Assembly (NCBI GenBank): GCA_041558415.1 | Contig: JBFFEY010000011.1 | Coordinates: 15,152 to 79,151 of the forward strand | DNA: 64,000 bases | Source of the DNA: SG8-39 sp041558415 | GTDB taxonomy: Bacteria; Pseudomonadota; Gammaproteobacteria; Burkholderiales; SG8-39 | Direction: 5' to 3' | Shown: piece by piece, positions 40,385 to 47,587 of the stretch | How the letters are laid out: every line of letters starts with the position of its first letter | How positions within the stretch are numbered: the stretch's first letter is position 1 | The notes under the pieces: model-generated | Told to the model about the DNA's origin: nothing | What the model saw: only the letters and a program-made list of their open reading frames with translations | The model's database searches: none | Made by a program: the position numbers and the translations under genes

Positions 40385-40786
40385 TCAGACCTTCGGCCGA
40401 TCGAGCAGGATCTTGTAGGCGCGCAGCACCGTGCCGCCCGGCCAGGAGAGCTCGACCAGCAGATCGACGGCCGGCTCGTTGACCGAATGCCTGCCCTTGA
40501 TGAGGATCACCGGCTTGCCCTCGACCGTGACGACCGAAACCTGCGCGCCCGCGACCGCGGGCTGCAGGGTCATTCCGGCCTTCTCGTAATCCTCGAGCGA
40601 CGCGATACGCGCATTGAACAGCTCCTCGCCGCGCTTGAGCGCCACCAACGGGATCTCGCCCTGCAGCGGCTGGCCCAGCTTGGAGGTTACGCGCAGCTCG
40701 CCCAAGCCAGCCGCCTGCGCGAGCCACGGCCCCAGCAGCAGCAGGCCGGCCAGCATCAGGGCCCGCAGCATCATCGATTTGCGCAC
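40385..40786 (-). CDS. Stand-alone FimV N-terminal domain protein
   Basis: A 133-residue exported protein. A signal peptide (about 1-25, GPWLAQA) is followed by AGLGELRVTSKLGQPLQGEIPLVALKRGEE and ending VELSWPGGTVLRAYKILLDRPKV. This is the same domain as at the start of fimV at 1-1065 (compare GLGTLRVLSALGEPLRAEIE and LIELEWAGGRLVREYTVLLDPP), but with no LysM, coiled coil or membrane part. It probably is a secreted domain that shares a partner with FimV. It is likely cotranscribed with the spermidine-synthase-like gene. Confidence 0.85.
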   Translation of the reverse strand: MRKSMMLRALMLAGLLLLGPWLAQAAGLGELRVTSKLGQPLQGEIPLVALKRGEELFNARIASLEDYEKAGMTLQPAVAGAQVSVVTVEGKPVILIKGRHSVNEPAVDLLVELSWPGGTVLRAYKILLDRPKV

Positions 40787-40882
40787 GATTCCACCCCGCG
40801 TTCTTGTTCGATCCGCGTAACACTACGGCGAGGCGCAGCGAATCTCAAGCGCTTGCCGGCCCGCGGCGTGACGTATGACCGC

Positions 40883-41656
40883 TCAGGCCGCAGCCTGCCA
40901 GGCGATCCAGGCGCCCCAGGCGACGAGCAGCACGCCGCCCGCCTTGCCCAGACGCCCGCCCGCCGGCACGACCTTCTCGATGAGCACGAACAGCGCCAGC
41001 GCCGCGACCCAGAGCAGGTTCATCACGCCGCCGACGAACAGCAGCGCCATGAGCGCCCAGCAGCAGCCGGTGCAGAAGGCGCCGTGGCGCAGCCCCATCA
41101 CCAGCGCGCCGCGCGCGCCGTCGCGCCACTCGGTCATGATGAAGCCGATCGGGCTGCGGCACTTGTCGAGGCAGACGTCCTTGAGCGGCGCGAACTGGAA
41201 CAGGCCCGCGCCGACGAGCAGCGCCGCGCCGAGCCAGGGCGCGGCCTTGCCAATCATCGGCGAGACGAGCGCGGCACGCTCGAGCCCGTACTGCGCGCTG
41301 GTCGCGAGCAGGCTGAAGGCGGCCCAGACCAGCAGGTAGCCAGCGATGAATACGCCCGTCGACACCATGCTGCCGCCCTGTGCCTGCCGACGACGCTGGA
41401 TCGCCGCAAACGTCAGGATCATCGGCGCGGCCGACGGCAGCATCATCGCCACCATCATGACGAACCACATGACGACCATGAAGGCGAACATCCCCGCGCT
41501 CCACGCCTGCAGCTGCGGCATCGCCATGCCACCGCCCGACATGTCTATGCTGCGCGCGAGGTAAGCCGTATAGCCCCAGGCAAGCAGCACGATGAGAACG
41601 AGAGCTGCGCCGACCGTCAGGCGGTCGCGCTTGAGCAGGGCTTCGACGTGCGTCAT
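40883..41656 (-). CDS. DUF2182-family integral membrane protein
   Basis: A 257-residue membrane protein with about 6-7 helices. Candidate metal or redox residues lie in the loops: VCLDKC (Cys162 and Cys166) and HGAFCTGCCW (Cys195, Cys198, Cys199). MPQLQAWSAGMFAFMVVMWFVMMVAMMLPSAAPMI is typical of the family, predicted to bind metal; function is unknown. The start is MTHVEALLKRDRLTVG, 28 bases after the selenoprotein stop. It is the last gene of the selA / selB / tRNA-Sec / peroxiredoxin run on this strand. Confidence 0.86.
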   Translation of the reverse strand: MTHVEALLKRDRLTVGAALVLIVLLAWGYTAYLARSIDMSGGGMAMPQLQAWSAGMFAFMVVMWFVMMVAMMLPSAAPMILTFAAIQRRRQAQGGSMVSTGVFIAGYLLVWAAFSLLATSAQYGLERAALVSPMIGKAAPWLGAALLVGAGLFQFAPLKDVCLDKCRSPIGFIMTEWRDGARGALVMGLRHGAFCTGCCWALMALLFVGGVMNLLWVAALALFVLIEKVVPAGGRLGKAGGVLLVAWGAWIAWQAAA

Positions 41657-41684
41657 GCGCAAGCGCCCAGCAGCTGCAGGCTGG

Positions 41685-42161
41685 CTATTTTTTCGCCTGC
41701 GCCTCGAGGAAGTTGACCATGCGCACCACGTCGGTCGCCTCGACGCGGCCAATGGGCCCGGAGCTGTAGGTCGCACTCAGAACCTTGCCGCCCTGCCCAA
41801 TGAGGAACTCCGAGGGCTGGATGACCTGGCGCTTGTCCTCCCACCAGGAACCCAGCTGCTCGGCCTGCGCGCGCGTCACGCCGTAGCCCACAGGGAAGCT
41901 GAGCGCGGCAGCCACTTCCTTCGCCTTGTCGAGCGGATCGACGCTCGCCGCGAAGACTTTGACGCCCGCCGCAGTGAGCTGCGCCTTCCAGAATTCGAAG
42001 CCGGCCAACTGCCGGCGGCAGTACGGTCACCAGTGCCCGCGGTAGAACAGGATGACCTTGTACTTGGCGTCGATTCCGTCGGGCAGCTCGAGCGTGCTGC
42101 CGTCGACCAGGCTTAGCGTCATCTTCGGAAAGACGTCGCCGGTGTTCAGCTTTTGCGCCAT
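41685..42161 (-). CDS. Selenocysteine-containing peroxiredoxin-like (AhpC/TSA redoxin) protein
   Basis: A 158-residue thioredoxin-fold protein read through an in-frame TGA at 42029-42027 (codon 45). Upstream, MAQKLNTGDVFPKMTLSLVDG leads to VILFYRGHW; then comes Sec45, then PYCRRQLAGFEFW, giving a UxxC motif (Sec45, Cys48). Relatives have FYRGHWCPYC at this place. The rest of the fold is normal, ending RVEATDVVRMVNFLEAQAKK. A conventional caller would report only a 107-residue fragment from 42008. A GGGAGG precedes the ATG. A hairpin lies just after the TGA, and selA, selB and tRNA-Sec are immediately upstream. It probably reduces peroxides or disulfides. Confidence 0.9.
42000..42029 (-). promoter_or_regulatory. 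Bacterial SECIS-like hairpin downstream of Sec45 codon
   Basis: Starting 11 nt after the TGA (42029-42027), GCCGGC-AGTTG-GCCGGC forms a perfect 6-bp stem with a 5-nt loop at 42016-42000. The second loop base, G, is 18 nt after the TGA, within the range known for SelB-binding loops. Seen directly; SelB binding is inferred. Confidence 0.75.
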
Positions 42162-42188
42162 CGCCTCACCCTCCCGATGCGCATGATA

Positions 42189-42284
42189 TGGCGGAAAAGA
42201 GTGGGAGTCGAACCCACCAGGGACGTCTGACGCCCCTCACTGGATTTGAAGTCCAGGCGCCCCACCGGGGTGCGATTCTCTTCC
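42189..42284 (-). tRNA. selC: tRNA-Sec (anticodon TCA)
   Basis: A 96-nt gene including an encoded CCA (42191-42189) after a G discriminator. The acceptor stem has 8 bp (GGAAGAGA with TCTTTTCC, one G-T pair). The anticodon loop CTTCAAA carries TCA (42249-42247) on the stem CTGGA/TCCAG, with a long extra arm (GGGGCGTC...ACGTCCC) and the T-arm GGTTCGACTCC. The 8-bp acceptor, UCA anticodon and long variable arm are diagnostic of selenocysteine tRNA. The first 48 nt overlap the 3' end of selB on the same strand. Confidence 0.97.
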
Positions 42285-44168
42285 GTGCTGGTCGCGCTGC
42301 AGCACGTGCGCATCGCCCTTGCGTCGGGTGAATTTTATCCGGTCGAAGAACTCGAGCACCTCGATCGTGAGGTTGCGCCCGATGCCCGAGCGGTCGCGGA
42401 ACGCCGCCGCGGTGATCGCGCCGCTGGCGTGCGCCTCCTCTTCCGCGAGTTGTTCGAGACGGCGCAGTGCCGCAGGCAGGAAGAAGCGCGTTTTCGAAAC
42501 GCGCACCAGCAAACCCTGACGCTCGAGACGTGACAGCGCGGCCTCGAGTCTGCGCGGATCGGTCGCGAGCGTTGCGGCCAGCTCGACGACGCTCGGCGCA
42601 CGCAAGGCGCTCGATGCGAGCAGCGGTTCGACCTTCTGCCACAGCGCGGCATCGGCGGCGCTGAGCTGAATCCGATGCTCCGCCAGACGCAGGCCCGCGC
42701 CGTCACGCACGACCCTGCCCTCGCTCACCAGCGACTCGATGAGCGTCGTCAGCGCCGCGCGCGGCAGGCGCAGGCCGCTGCCCTCGAGCAGGCGGGATTC
42801 CGGCGGACCGGCGCTGTCCGGCGCCCGGCGGTGCCAGGCGGTGAGCGCTTCGAGCGCCTTGGCGCGCAGCGCATCCCAGTGCGCCGGTGAAAAACCCCAG
42901 TCGCCGGCGCGCTGTACGGGCAAGCGCTCGGCCAGCGCCACGGCGGCGGCTGGCGTCAGGTTGCGATTCATCGCGAAGCGCGTCAGGTCGACGCCCTCGG
43001 CTGCCTGCGCCAGCAACGCCCCGAGCGCCGCGGCGGGATCGTCGAGCACCTGCGCGGCGAGCGCGGCGAGGCGCTCGGGCCGCGCCCGGCCGCGCGCCGG
43101 CGGAAAGACGTCGATCACGCGACCGCCGGCGAGCGTGCGCCGCGCGGACTGGTCGCGCAGGATGAAGCCGTCGCCGAACAGCGCGCCGAGTGGGCGGTCG
43201 AGCACGAGCTGCACCAGGCCCGCGGCGCCCGGCGCGATGCTGTCGCCCTCGAGCAGCGCGACGCGGCCGATGACGTTGGCGGCGCCGAGGTGGACGTGCA
43301 CCGGCGTCCAGTGCGCGAGCGGCTTTGCCTCGTCCGCCAGCACGCGCAACCGCGCGTCGAACTTGCGCACCGCCGCAGGCACGTCGCCGGCGACGATCCA
43401 GTCGCCCCGCTCGATCGCCGTCTTATCGCCGAGCCCGGCGAGATTGAGCGCACAACGCTGCCCCGCAACGCCCCGCTGCGCCGCCGCGTTCTGCGCATGG
43501 ATCGCGCGCACGCGCGCCGACTGTCCCGCGAGCAGCGCACGCACCGCGTCGCCGACGCGGATTGCGCCGCTCACGACCGTGCCGGTCACGACCAGGCCGG
43601 CGCCGGCAATGGTGAAGGTGCGGTCGACCGCGAGGCGGAAGTTGCCCTCGTCTGTCCGCGGCCGCAGCGCCTGCGCCGCCGCTTGCAGATGCGCCTTCAG
43701 CGCGGCGACGCCGTGACCGCCGAGGCTCGAGAGCGGAAACACGGGCGCGGCGCGCAGAGCGGTCGGCGCGAGCAGCGCGGCGAGCAGCGCCTTGACTTCG
43801 GCCACGCGCGCGTCGCTCACGCGATCGATCTTGGTGAGCGCCACCGCGCCCTGTGATACCCCCAGCAGGTCGAGGATCGCCAGGTGCTCGCGCGTCTGCG
43901 GCATCGGCCCGTCGTCGGCGGCGACGACGAGCAGCGCAAAGTCGATGCCCGCGACGCCGGACAGCATGTTGTGCACGAAGCGCTCGTGGCCGGGCACGTC
44001 GACGAAGCCGATCGTCTGCGCGTCGTCCACGGGGAGGTAAGCGAAGCCGAGGTCGATCGTCAGGCCGCGCTTTTTCTCCTCCGGCAGGCGATCGGTGTCG
44101 ACGCCGGTGAGCGCGCGCACCAGGCTGGTCTTGCCGTGGTCGACGTGGCCCGCCGTGGCGACGATCAC
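42237..44168 (-). CDS. selB: Selenocysteine-specific translation elongation factor SelB
   Basis: A 643-residue GTPase that delivers Sec-tRNA to UGA. The G1 motif GHVDHGKTS is at residues 7-15, DVPGHERFVHNML at about 58-70 and the NKxD equivalent is TKIDR. The EF-Tu-like domains are followed by winged-helix repeats at the C-terminus that bind the SECIS loop (RDRSGIGRNLTIEVLEFFDRIKFTRRKGDAHVL). The last residues (after about VLQRDQ) are translated from the tRNA-Sec gene; the stop TGA is at 42239-42237, so the final tail is not conserved SelB sequence. It overlaps selA by 4 nt. Confidence 0.97.
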   Translation of the reverse strand: MIVATAGHVDHGKTSLVRALTGVDTDRLPEEKKRGLTIDLGFAYLPVDDAQTIGFVDVPGHERFVHNMLSGVAGIDFALLVVAADDGPMPQTREHLAILDLLGVSQGAVALTKIDRVSDARVAEVKALLAALLAPTALRAAPVFPLSSLGGHGVAALKAHLQAAAQALRPRTDEGNFRLAVDRTFTIAGAGLVVTGTVVSGAIRVGDAVRALLAGQSARVRAIHAQNAAAQRGVAGQRCALNLAGLGDKTAIERGDWIVAGDVPAAVRKFDARLRVLADEAKPLAHWTPVHVHLGAANVIGRVALLEGDSIAPGAAGLVQLVLDRPLGALFGDGFILRDQSARRTLAGGRVIDVFPPARGRARPERLAALAAQVLDDPAAALGALLAQAAEGVDLTRFAMNRNLTPAAAVALAERLPVQRAGDWGFSPAHWDALRAKALEALTAWHRRAPDSAGPPESRLLEGSGLRLPRAALTTLIESLVSEGRVVRDGAGLRLAEHRIQLSAADAALWQKVEPLLASSALRAPSVVELAATLATDPRRLEAALSRLERQGLLVRVSKTRFFLPAALRRLEQLAEEEAHASGAITAAAFRDRSGIGRNLTIEVLEFFDRIKFTRRKGDAHVLQRDQHGRESHPGGAPGLQIQ

Positions 44169-45541
44169 GCGCCCTCCAGCTGCGCGGCGAAGCGCGCTTC
44201 GTCGGCCGGCTCCAGGCCGCGCAGGTCGAGAATCAGGGCACCGTCCTGCAGGCGGCCGATGACCGGAACCGGCAGCGCGCGAAACGCGGTGGCAAGGCGC
44301 GTCGTGCCCGGGCGCAGCGCGAGCCCCGCGCTCGCGAGGTGCTGGCGCGGCGCCGCCCCGCTGCCGACCTCGCTCTCGCAGTCGATCACGCTCACCTCGA
44401 CGCCCGGCTTGGCCCAGGCGGCCAGCCGCGGGCGCAGGCGATCGGCCATCGTGCGGAGGTCCGCCACCGATCGCGCCAGGCGACGCAGCACGGGCAGGCG
44501 CGTCGCCACGCGCTCGGGATCCTGGTAGAGCCGCAACACCGCGGCGAGCGCCGCCACGGTGAGCTTGTCGACGCGCAGCGCGCGCTTCAGCGGGTTGCGC
44601 CGCAGCCGGGCGACGAGATCCGCGCGCCCGACGATGATCCCCGCCTGCGGGCCGCCGAGCAGCTTGTCGCCGCTGAAGCTAACCAGGTCGGCGCCCTGCG
44701 CGATGGCCTGCGCCGGGGTCGGCTCGGCCGGCAGGCCGAAGCGCCGCAGGTCGACCAGCGTGCCGCTGCCGAGATCGACCACGAAGGGCACGCCCCGCGC
44801 GCGGCACAGCGTGGCGAGGTCGCGCTCGGCGACCGCCGCGGTAAAGCCCTCGATGGCGTAGTTGCTGGCGTGCGCCTTCAGCACCAGCCCGGTCTTCGAT
44901 CCGATCGCCTGCGCGAAATCGTCGAGATGCGTGCGGTTGGTCGTGCCGACTTCGCGCAGCCTGCAGCCCGCGCGCTGCATGAGGTCCGGCAGACGGAACG
45001 AGCCGCCGATCTCGATCAGCTCGCCGCGCGAGACCGGCACTTCCTTGCGCTTGGCGAGCGTGTTCAGCATCAGCAGCACCGCGGCCGCGTTGTTGTTCAC
45101 CACGGTGGCCGCCGGTGCGCCGGTCAGCGCGCACAGCAGCCGTTCGAGGTGATGGTCGCGCTCGCCGCGCCGGCCCGTGGCGAGGTCGTACTCCAGATTC
45201 GTCGCCTCGCGCGCGGCCTCGCACAGTGCGTCGATCGCCTCCTCGGGCAGCGGCGCGCGACCGAGATTGGTGTGCAGCAGCGTGCCGGTGAGGTTGAACA
45301 CCGGGCGCAGCGAGGAACGCGCCTGCTGCGCGAGGCGCTCGGCGACGCGGCCGACGACGGCGTGCGCCACGTCCTGCGGCAGGGCCGCGCGCGCGCTGCG
45401 CAGGTCATCGAGCACGCCGCGGATCGCGTCGGTCACCGCCGCGCGGCCGTAGGCGGCGATCAGCGCGTCGGCTTCCGGCCGCCGCAGCAAACGGTCGACC
45501 GAGGGCAGCGCGGCAAGTGCGGAAGCGCGTGAATCCACCAT
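44165..45541 (-). CDS. selA: L-seryl-tRNA(Sec) selenium transferase
   Basis: A 458-residue PLP enzyme that turns seryl-tRNA(Sec) into selenocysteinyl-tRNA using selenophosphate. The PLP lysine is Lys293 in VSFSGDKLLGGPQAG; other signatures are NLTGTLLHTNLGRAPLP, ATNLEYDL and VVNNNAAAVLLMLN. The start MVDSRASALAALPSVDRLLRRPE is chosen and a longer upstream open frame dropped. SelD, which supplies selenophosphate, is not in this window. A 67-base spacer separates it from the divergent methyltransferase selenoprotein. Confidence 0.97.
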   Translation of the reverse strand: MVDSRASALAALPSVDRLLRRPEADALIAAYGRAAVTDAIRGVLDDLRSARAALPQDVAHAVVGRVAERLAQQARSSLRPVFNLTGTLLHTNLGRAPLPEEAIDALCEAAREATNLEYDLATGRRGERDHHLERLLCALTGAPAATVVNNNAAAVLLMLNTLAKRKEVPVSRGELIEIGGSFRLPDLMQRAGCRLREVGTTNRTHLDDFAQAIGSKTGLVLKAHASNYAIEGFTAAVAERDLATLCRARGVPFVVDLGSGTLVDLRRFGLPAEPTPAQAIAQGADLVSFSGDKLLGGPQAGIIVGRADLVARLRRNPLKRALRVDKLTVAALAAVLRLYQDPERVATRLPVLRRLARSVADLRTMADRLRPRLAAWAKPGVEVSVIDCESEVGSGAAPRQHLASAGLALRPGTTRLATAFRALPVPVIGRLQDGALILDLRGLEPADEARFAAQLEGA

Positions 45542-45608
45542 GTCTGGAACGCTCGGGAAGATGGCCCTATGATAGCCAACGTCCCTCCACGAGACCGAAA
45601 GGCCAGCC

Positions 45609-46385
45609 ATGCGTGCCGAGACGCCCGTCGATCCCGTCGCCCTGCGCGAGGAGGTCAAGATCAAGTACCGCGAAGTCGCCTGCAATCCGCAGGGCAAGTA
45701 CCACTTTCACACCGGCCGGCGCCTGGCGAGGCGCCTGGGCTACGACGACGCGGTCGTCGCGCGCATGCCGGACGAGGCGGTCGAGTCCTTCGCCGGGGTC
45801 GCCAACCCGTTCGCGCTGCGCGCGCTCGCGCCCGGCGAGACCGTCGTCGACGTCGGCTCGGGCGCGGGCTTCGACTGCTTCATCGCCGCGCAGCAGGTCG
45901 GCGCCGGCGGAAAGGTGGTCGGCGTCGACATGCTCGAGGAAATGCTGCAGAAGGCGCGCGCCAGTGCCGCGCGCATGGGTCTGACGAATGTCGAATTCCG
46001 CGCGGGCCTGATCGAGGCGATGCCGGTCGAGGACGGCTGGGCCGACGTCGTCATCAGCAACGGCGTCATGAACCTGTGCGCCGACAAGAAAAAGGCGTTC
46101 GCGGAGATCTGGCGCGTGCTCAAGCCCGGCGGGCGGCTGCAGTTCGCCGATATCGCCAACGGCAAGCCCGTGCCGGAAGCGGCCATCCGCAACATCGATC
46201 TCTGGACCGCTTGAATCGCCGGCGGCCTTCCGTGTGAAGGCTGGCGGGCGATGCTGGAGCAGATCGGCTTCGTCGAGGTGCAGATCGGCGCGCCCTGCGA
46301 CACCTTCGGCGAGGCCGCCGGCGAGAAGAACGCGCGCAGCTTCGAGGTCTACGGCTACCCGTTCCTCGCGCGCAAGCCGACGTAA
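45609..46385 (+). CDS. Selenocysteine-containing ArsM/UbiE-type SAM methyltransferase
   Basis: A 258-residue protein with an in-frame TGA at 46212-46214 read as Sec202. The methyltransferase domain is complete before it: motif I VVDVGSGAGFDCFIAAQ (about 79-95), VGVDMLEEMLQKAR, then VMNLCADKK and LKPGGRLQFADI. Past the TGA the frame continues IAGGLPCEGWRAMLEQIGFVEVQ to a TAA at 46383-46385, ending YGYPFLARKP, which is the normal ArsM-like tail. Arsenite methyltransferases have a conserved metalloid-binding Cys where Sec202 falls (WTxCIAGA-like). A conventional call would stop at 201 residues. It diverges from selA. Confidence 0.88.
46212..46252 (+). promoter_or_regulatory. Bacterial SECIS-like hairpin at Sec202 codon
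   Basis: After TGA 46212-46214, GCCTTC-CGTGT-GAAGGC forms a perfect 6-bp stem with a 5-nt loop at 46225-46241, again starting 11 nt after the TGA and with loop G at +18. An outer stem ATCGCC (46215-46220) with GGCGAT (46247-46252) extends it. The geometry equals that of the peroxiredoxin hairpin. Confidence 0.75.
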
Positions 46386-46462
46386 GCGCCGCGGGCGCCG
46401 GGTGCCCGCCGCCAGCGAACCTGAGTCACCCCGGGCGATGGCGCAGGATTTATGATCCGCGC

Positions 46463-47587
46463 GTGTCCAGCCCGGAATCCAACGCGCCTTCGCATCGTGC
46501 CGCGCGGCGCCGCCGCGCGCCGCTCAACCTGGTCGTGCTGGGCCTGGCGATCGTCCTCGCGCTCGGCTTCGGCTACCGCGAGTTTCGTCAGCGCCTGCTC
46601 TTTCTGCACGAGGAGGATGCGCGCATCCGCGCCGACATGGTGACCGTCGCCAGCCGCGTCGCCGGCTGGGTGACGCGCGTCGCGGCACAGGAGGGTCAGG
46701 CAGTGGCGGCCGGCACGGTGCTGGTCGAGGTCGACCGACGCGATGCCGCGCTCGCGCTGGAGGAGCTCGACGCGCAGCGCGCCGCGCTGGCGGCCGAGCG
46801 TTCGCGCCTGGCCGCCGAGCAGGCGCTGGTGCGCGGCCAGACCGAGAGCCATCTGCAGTCGGCGCGCGCCGAACGCGAGGCGGCGCGCGTGACCGTCTCC
46901 AGCCTCGAGCCGCAGCGCAGCCTGGCGCGCAGCGAGCTGAAGCGCAGCCAGCAGCTGTTCGACAAGAAGATGGCCTCGCAGAGTGCGCGCGACCAGGCCG
47001 AGACGCAGCTGCAGCGCGTCGAGCGCGAGTACCGCATCGCGGCCGCCAACCTGGAGGGCGCGGAGGCGCGCGTGCGCGAGGCCGAGGCCGAGCGCGCGCG
47101 CCTCGATGTGCTGGCCGGCCAGCTTGCGGTGCTCGAGACGCGCGAGGCCGAGATCGCGGCGCGCCTGCAGCGCCAGCGACTCGACCTCGGCGACCGAATT
47201 GTCAAGAGCCCGCTCGACGGCGTGGTCGACCGCAAGTTCGTCGAGGCCGGCGAGTACGTCTCGCCGGGGCAGCGGCTGATGCTGCTGCACGACCCGTCGA
47301 AGGTCTGGGTCGAGGCCAACATCAAGGAGACGGCGTTGCGCCGGCTCGCGGTCGGCCAGACCGTGCGCGTGCGCGTCGACGCCTATCCGGACGAGACCTT
47401 CGAGGGCCGCATCGAGCGCATTGGCCACGCCGCCACCAGCACCTTCGCGCTGCTGCCGAGCCCGAACCCGAGCGGCAACTTCACCAAGATCACGCAGCGC
47501 GTGCCGGTGCGCATCGCGGTCGCGCAGCGCGAGGGCCGGCTGCGCCCGGGCATGATGGTCGAGATCAAGATTGCCACCGGCGGTTGA
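46463..47587 (+). CDS. HlyD/EmrA-family membrane fusion protein
   Basis: A 374-residue periplasmic adaptor. A short basic start is followed by one membrane helix (about 22-40), a biotinyl-lipoyl-like half (VASRVAGWVTRVAAQEGQAVAAGTVLVEVD), a long coiled-coil hairpin (about 90-230, rich in Ala, Glu, Arg) and the second lipoyl half and beta barrel (VKSPLDGVVDRKFVEAGEYVSPGQRLM). It joins an inner-membrane MFS pump to an outer-membrane channel. GTG 46463 is the start. The MFS gene begins 17 nt inside its 3' end. Confidence 0.93.
   Translation: MSSPESNAPSHRAARRRRAPLNLVVLGLAIVLALGFGYREFRQRLLFLHEEDARIRADMVTVASRVAGWVTRVAAQEGQAVAAGTVLVEVDRRDAALALEELDAQRAALAAERSRLAAEQALVRGQTESHLQSARAEREAARVTVSSLEPQRSLARSELKRSQQLFDKKMASQSARDQAETQLQRVEREYRIAAANLEGAEARVREAEAERARLDVLAGQLAVLETREAEIAARLQRQRLDLGDRIVKSPLDGVVDRKFVEAGEYVSPGQRLMLLHDPSKVWVEANIKETALRRLAVGQTVRVRVDAYPDETFEGRIERIGHAATSTFALLPSPNPSGNFTKITQRVPVRIAVAQREGRLRPGMMVEIKIATGG

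Noticed and set aside
41685..46385. The two in-frame TGA codons as sequencing errors or pseudogene mutations
   Set aside because: Both lie exactly at known Cys positions, both frames continue with conserved sequence, both have matching hairpins, and the Sec machinery is adjacent.
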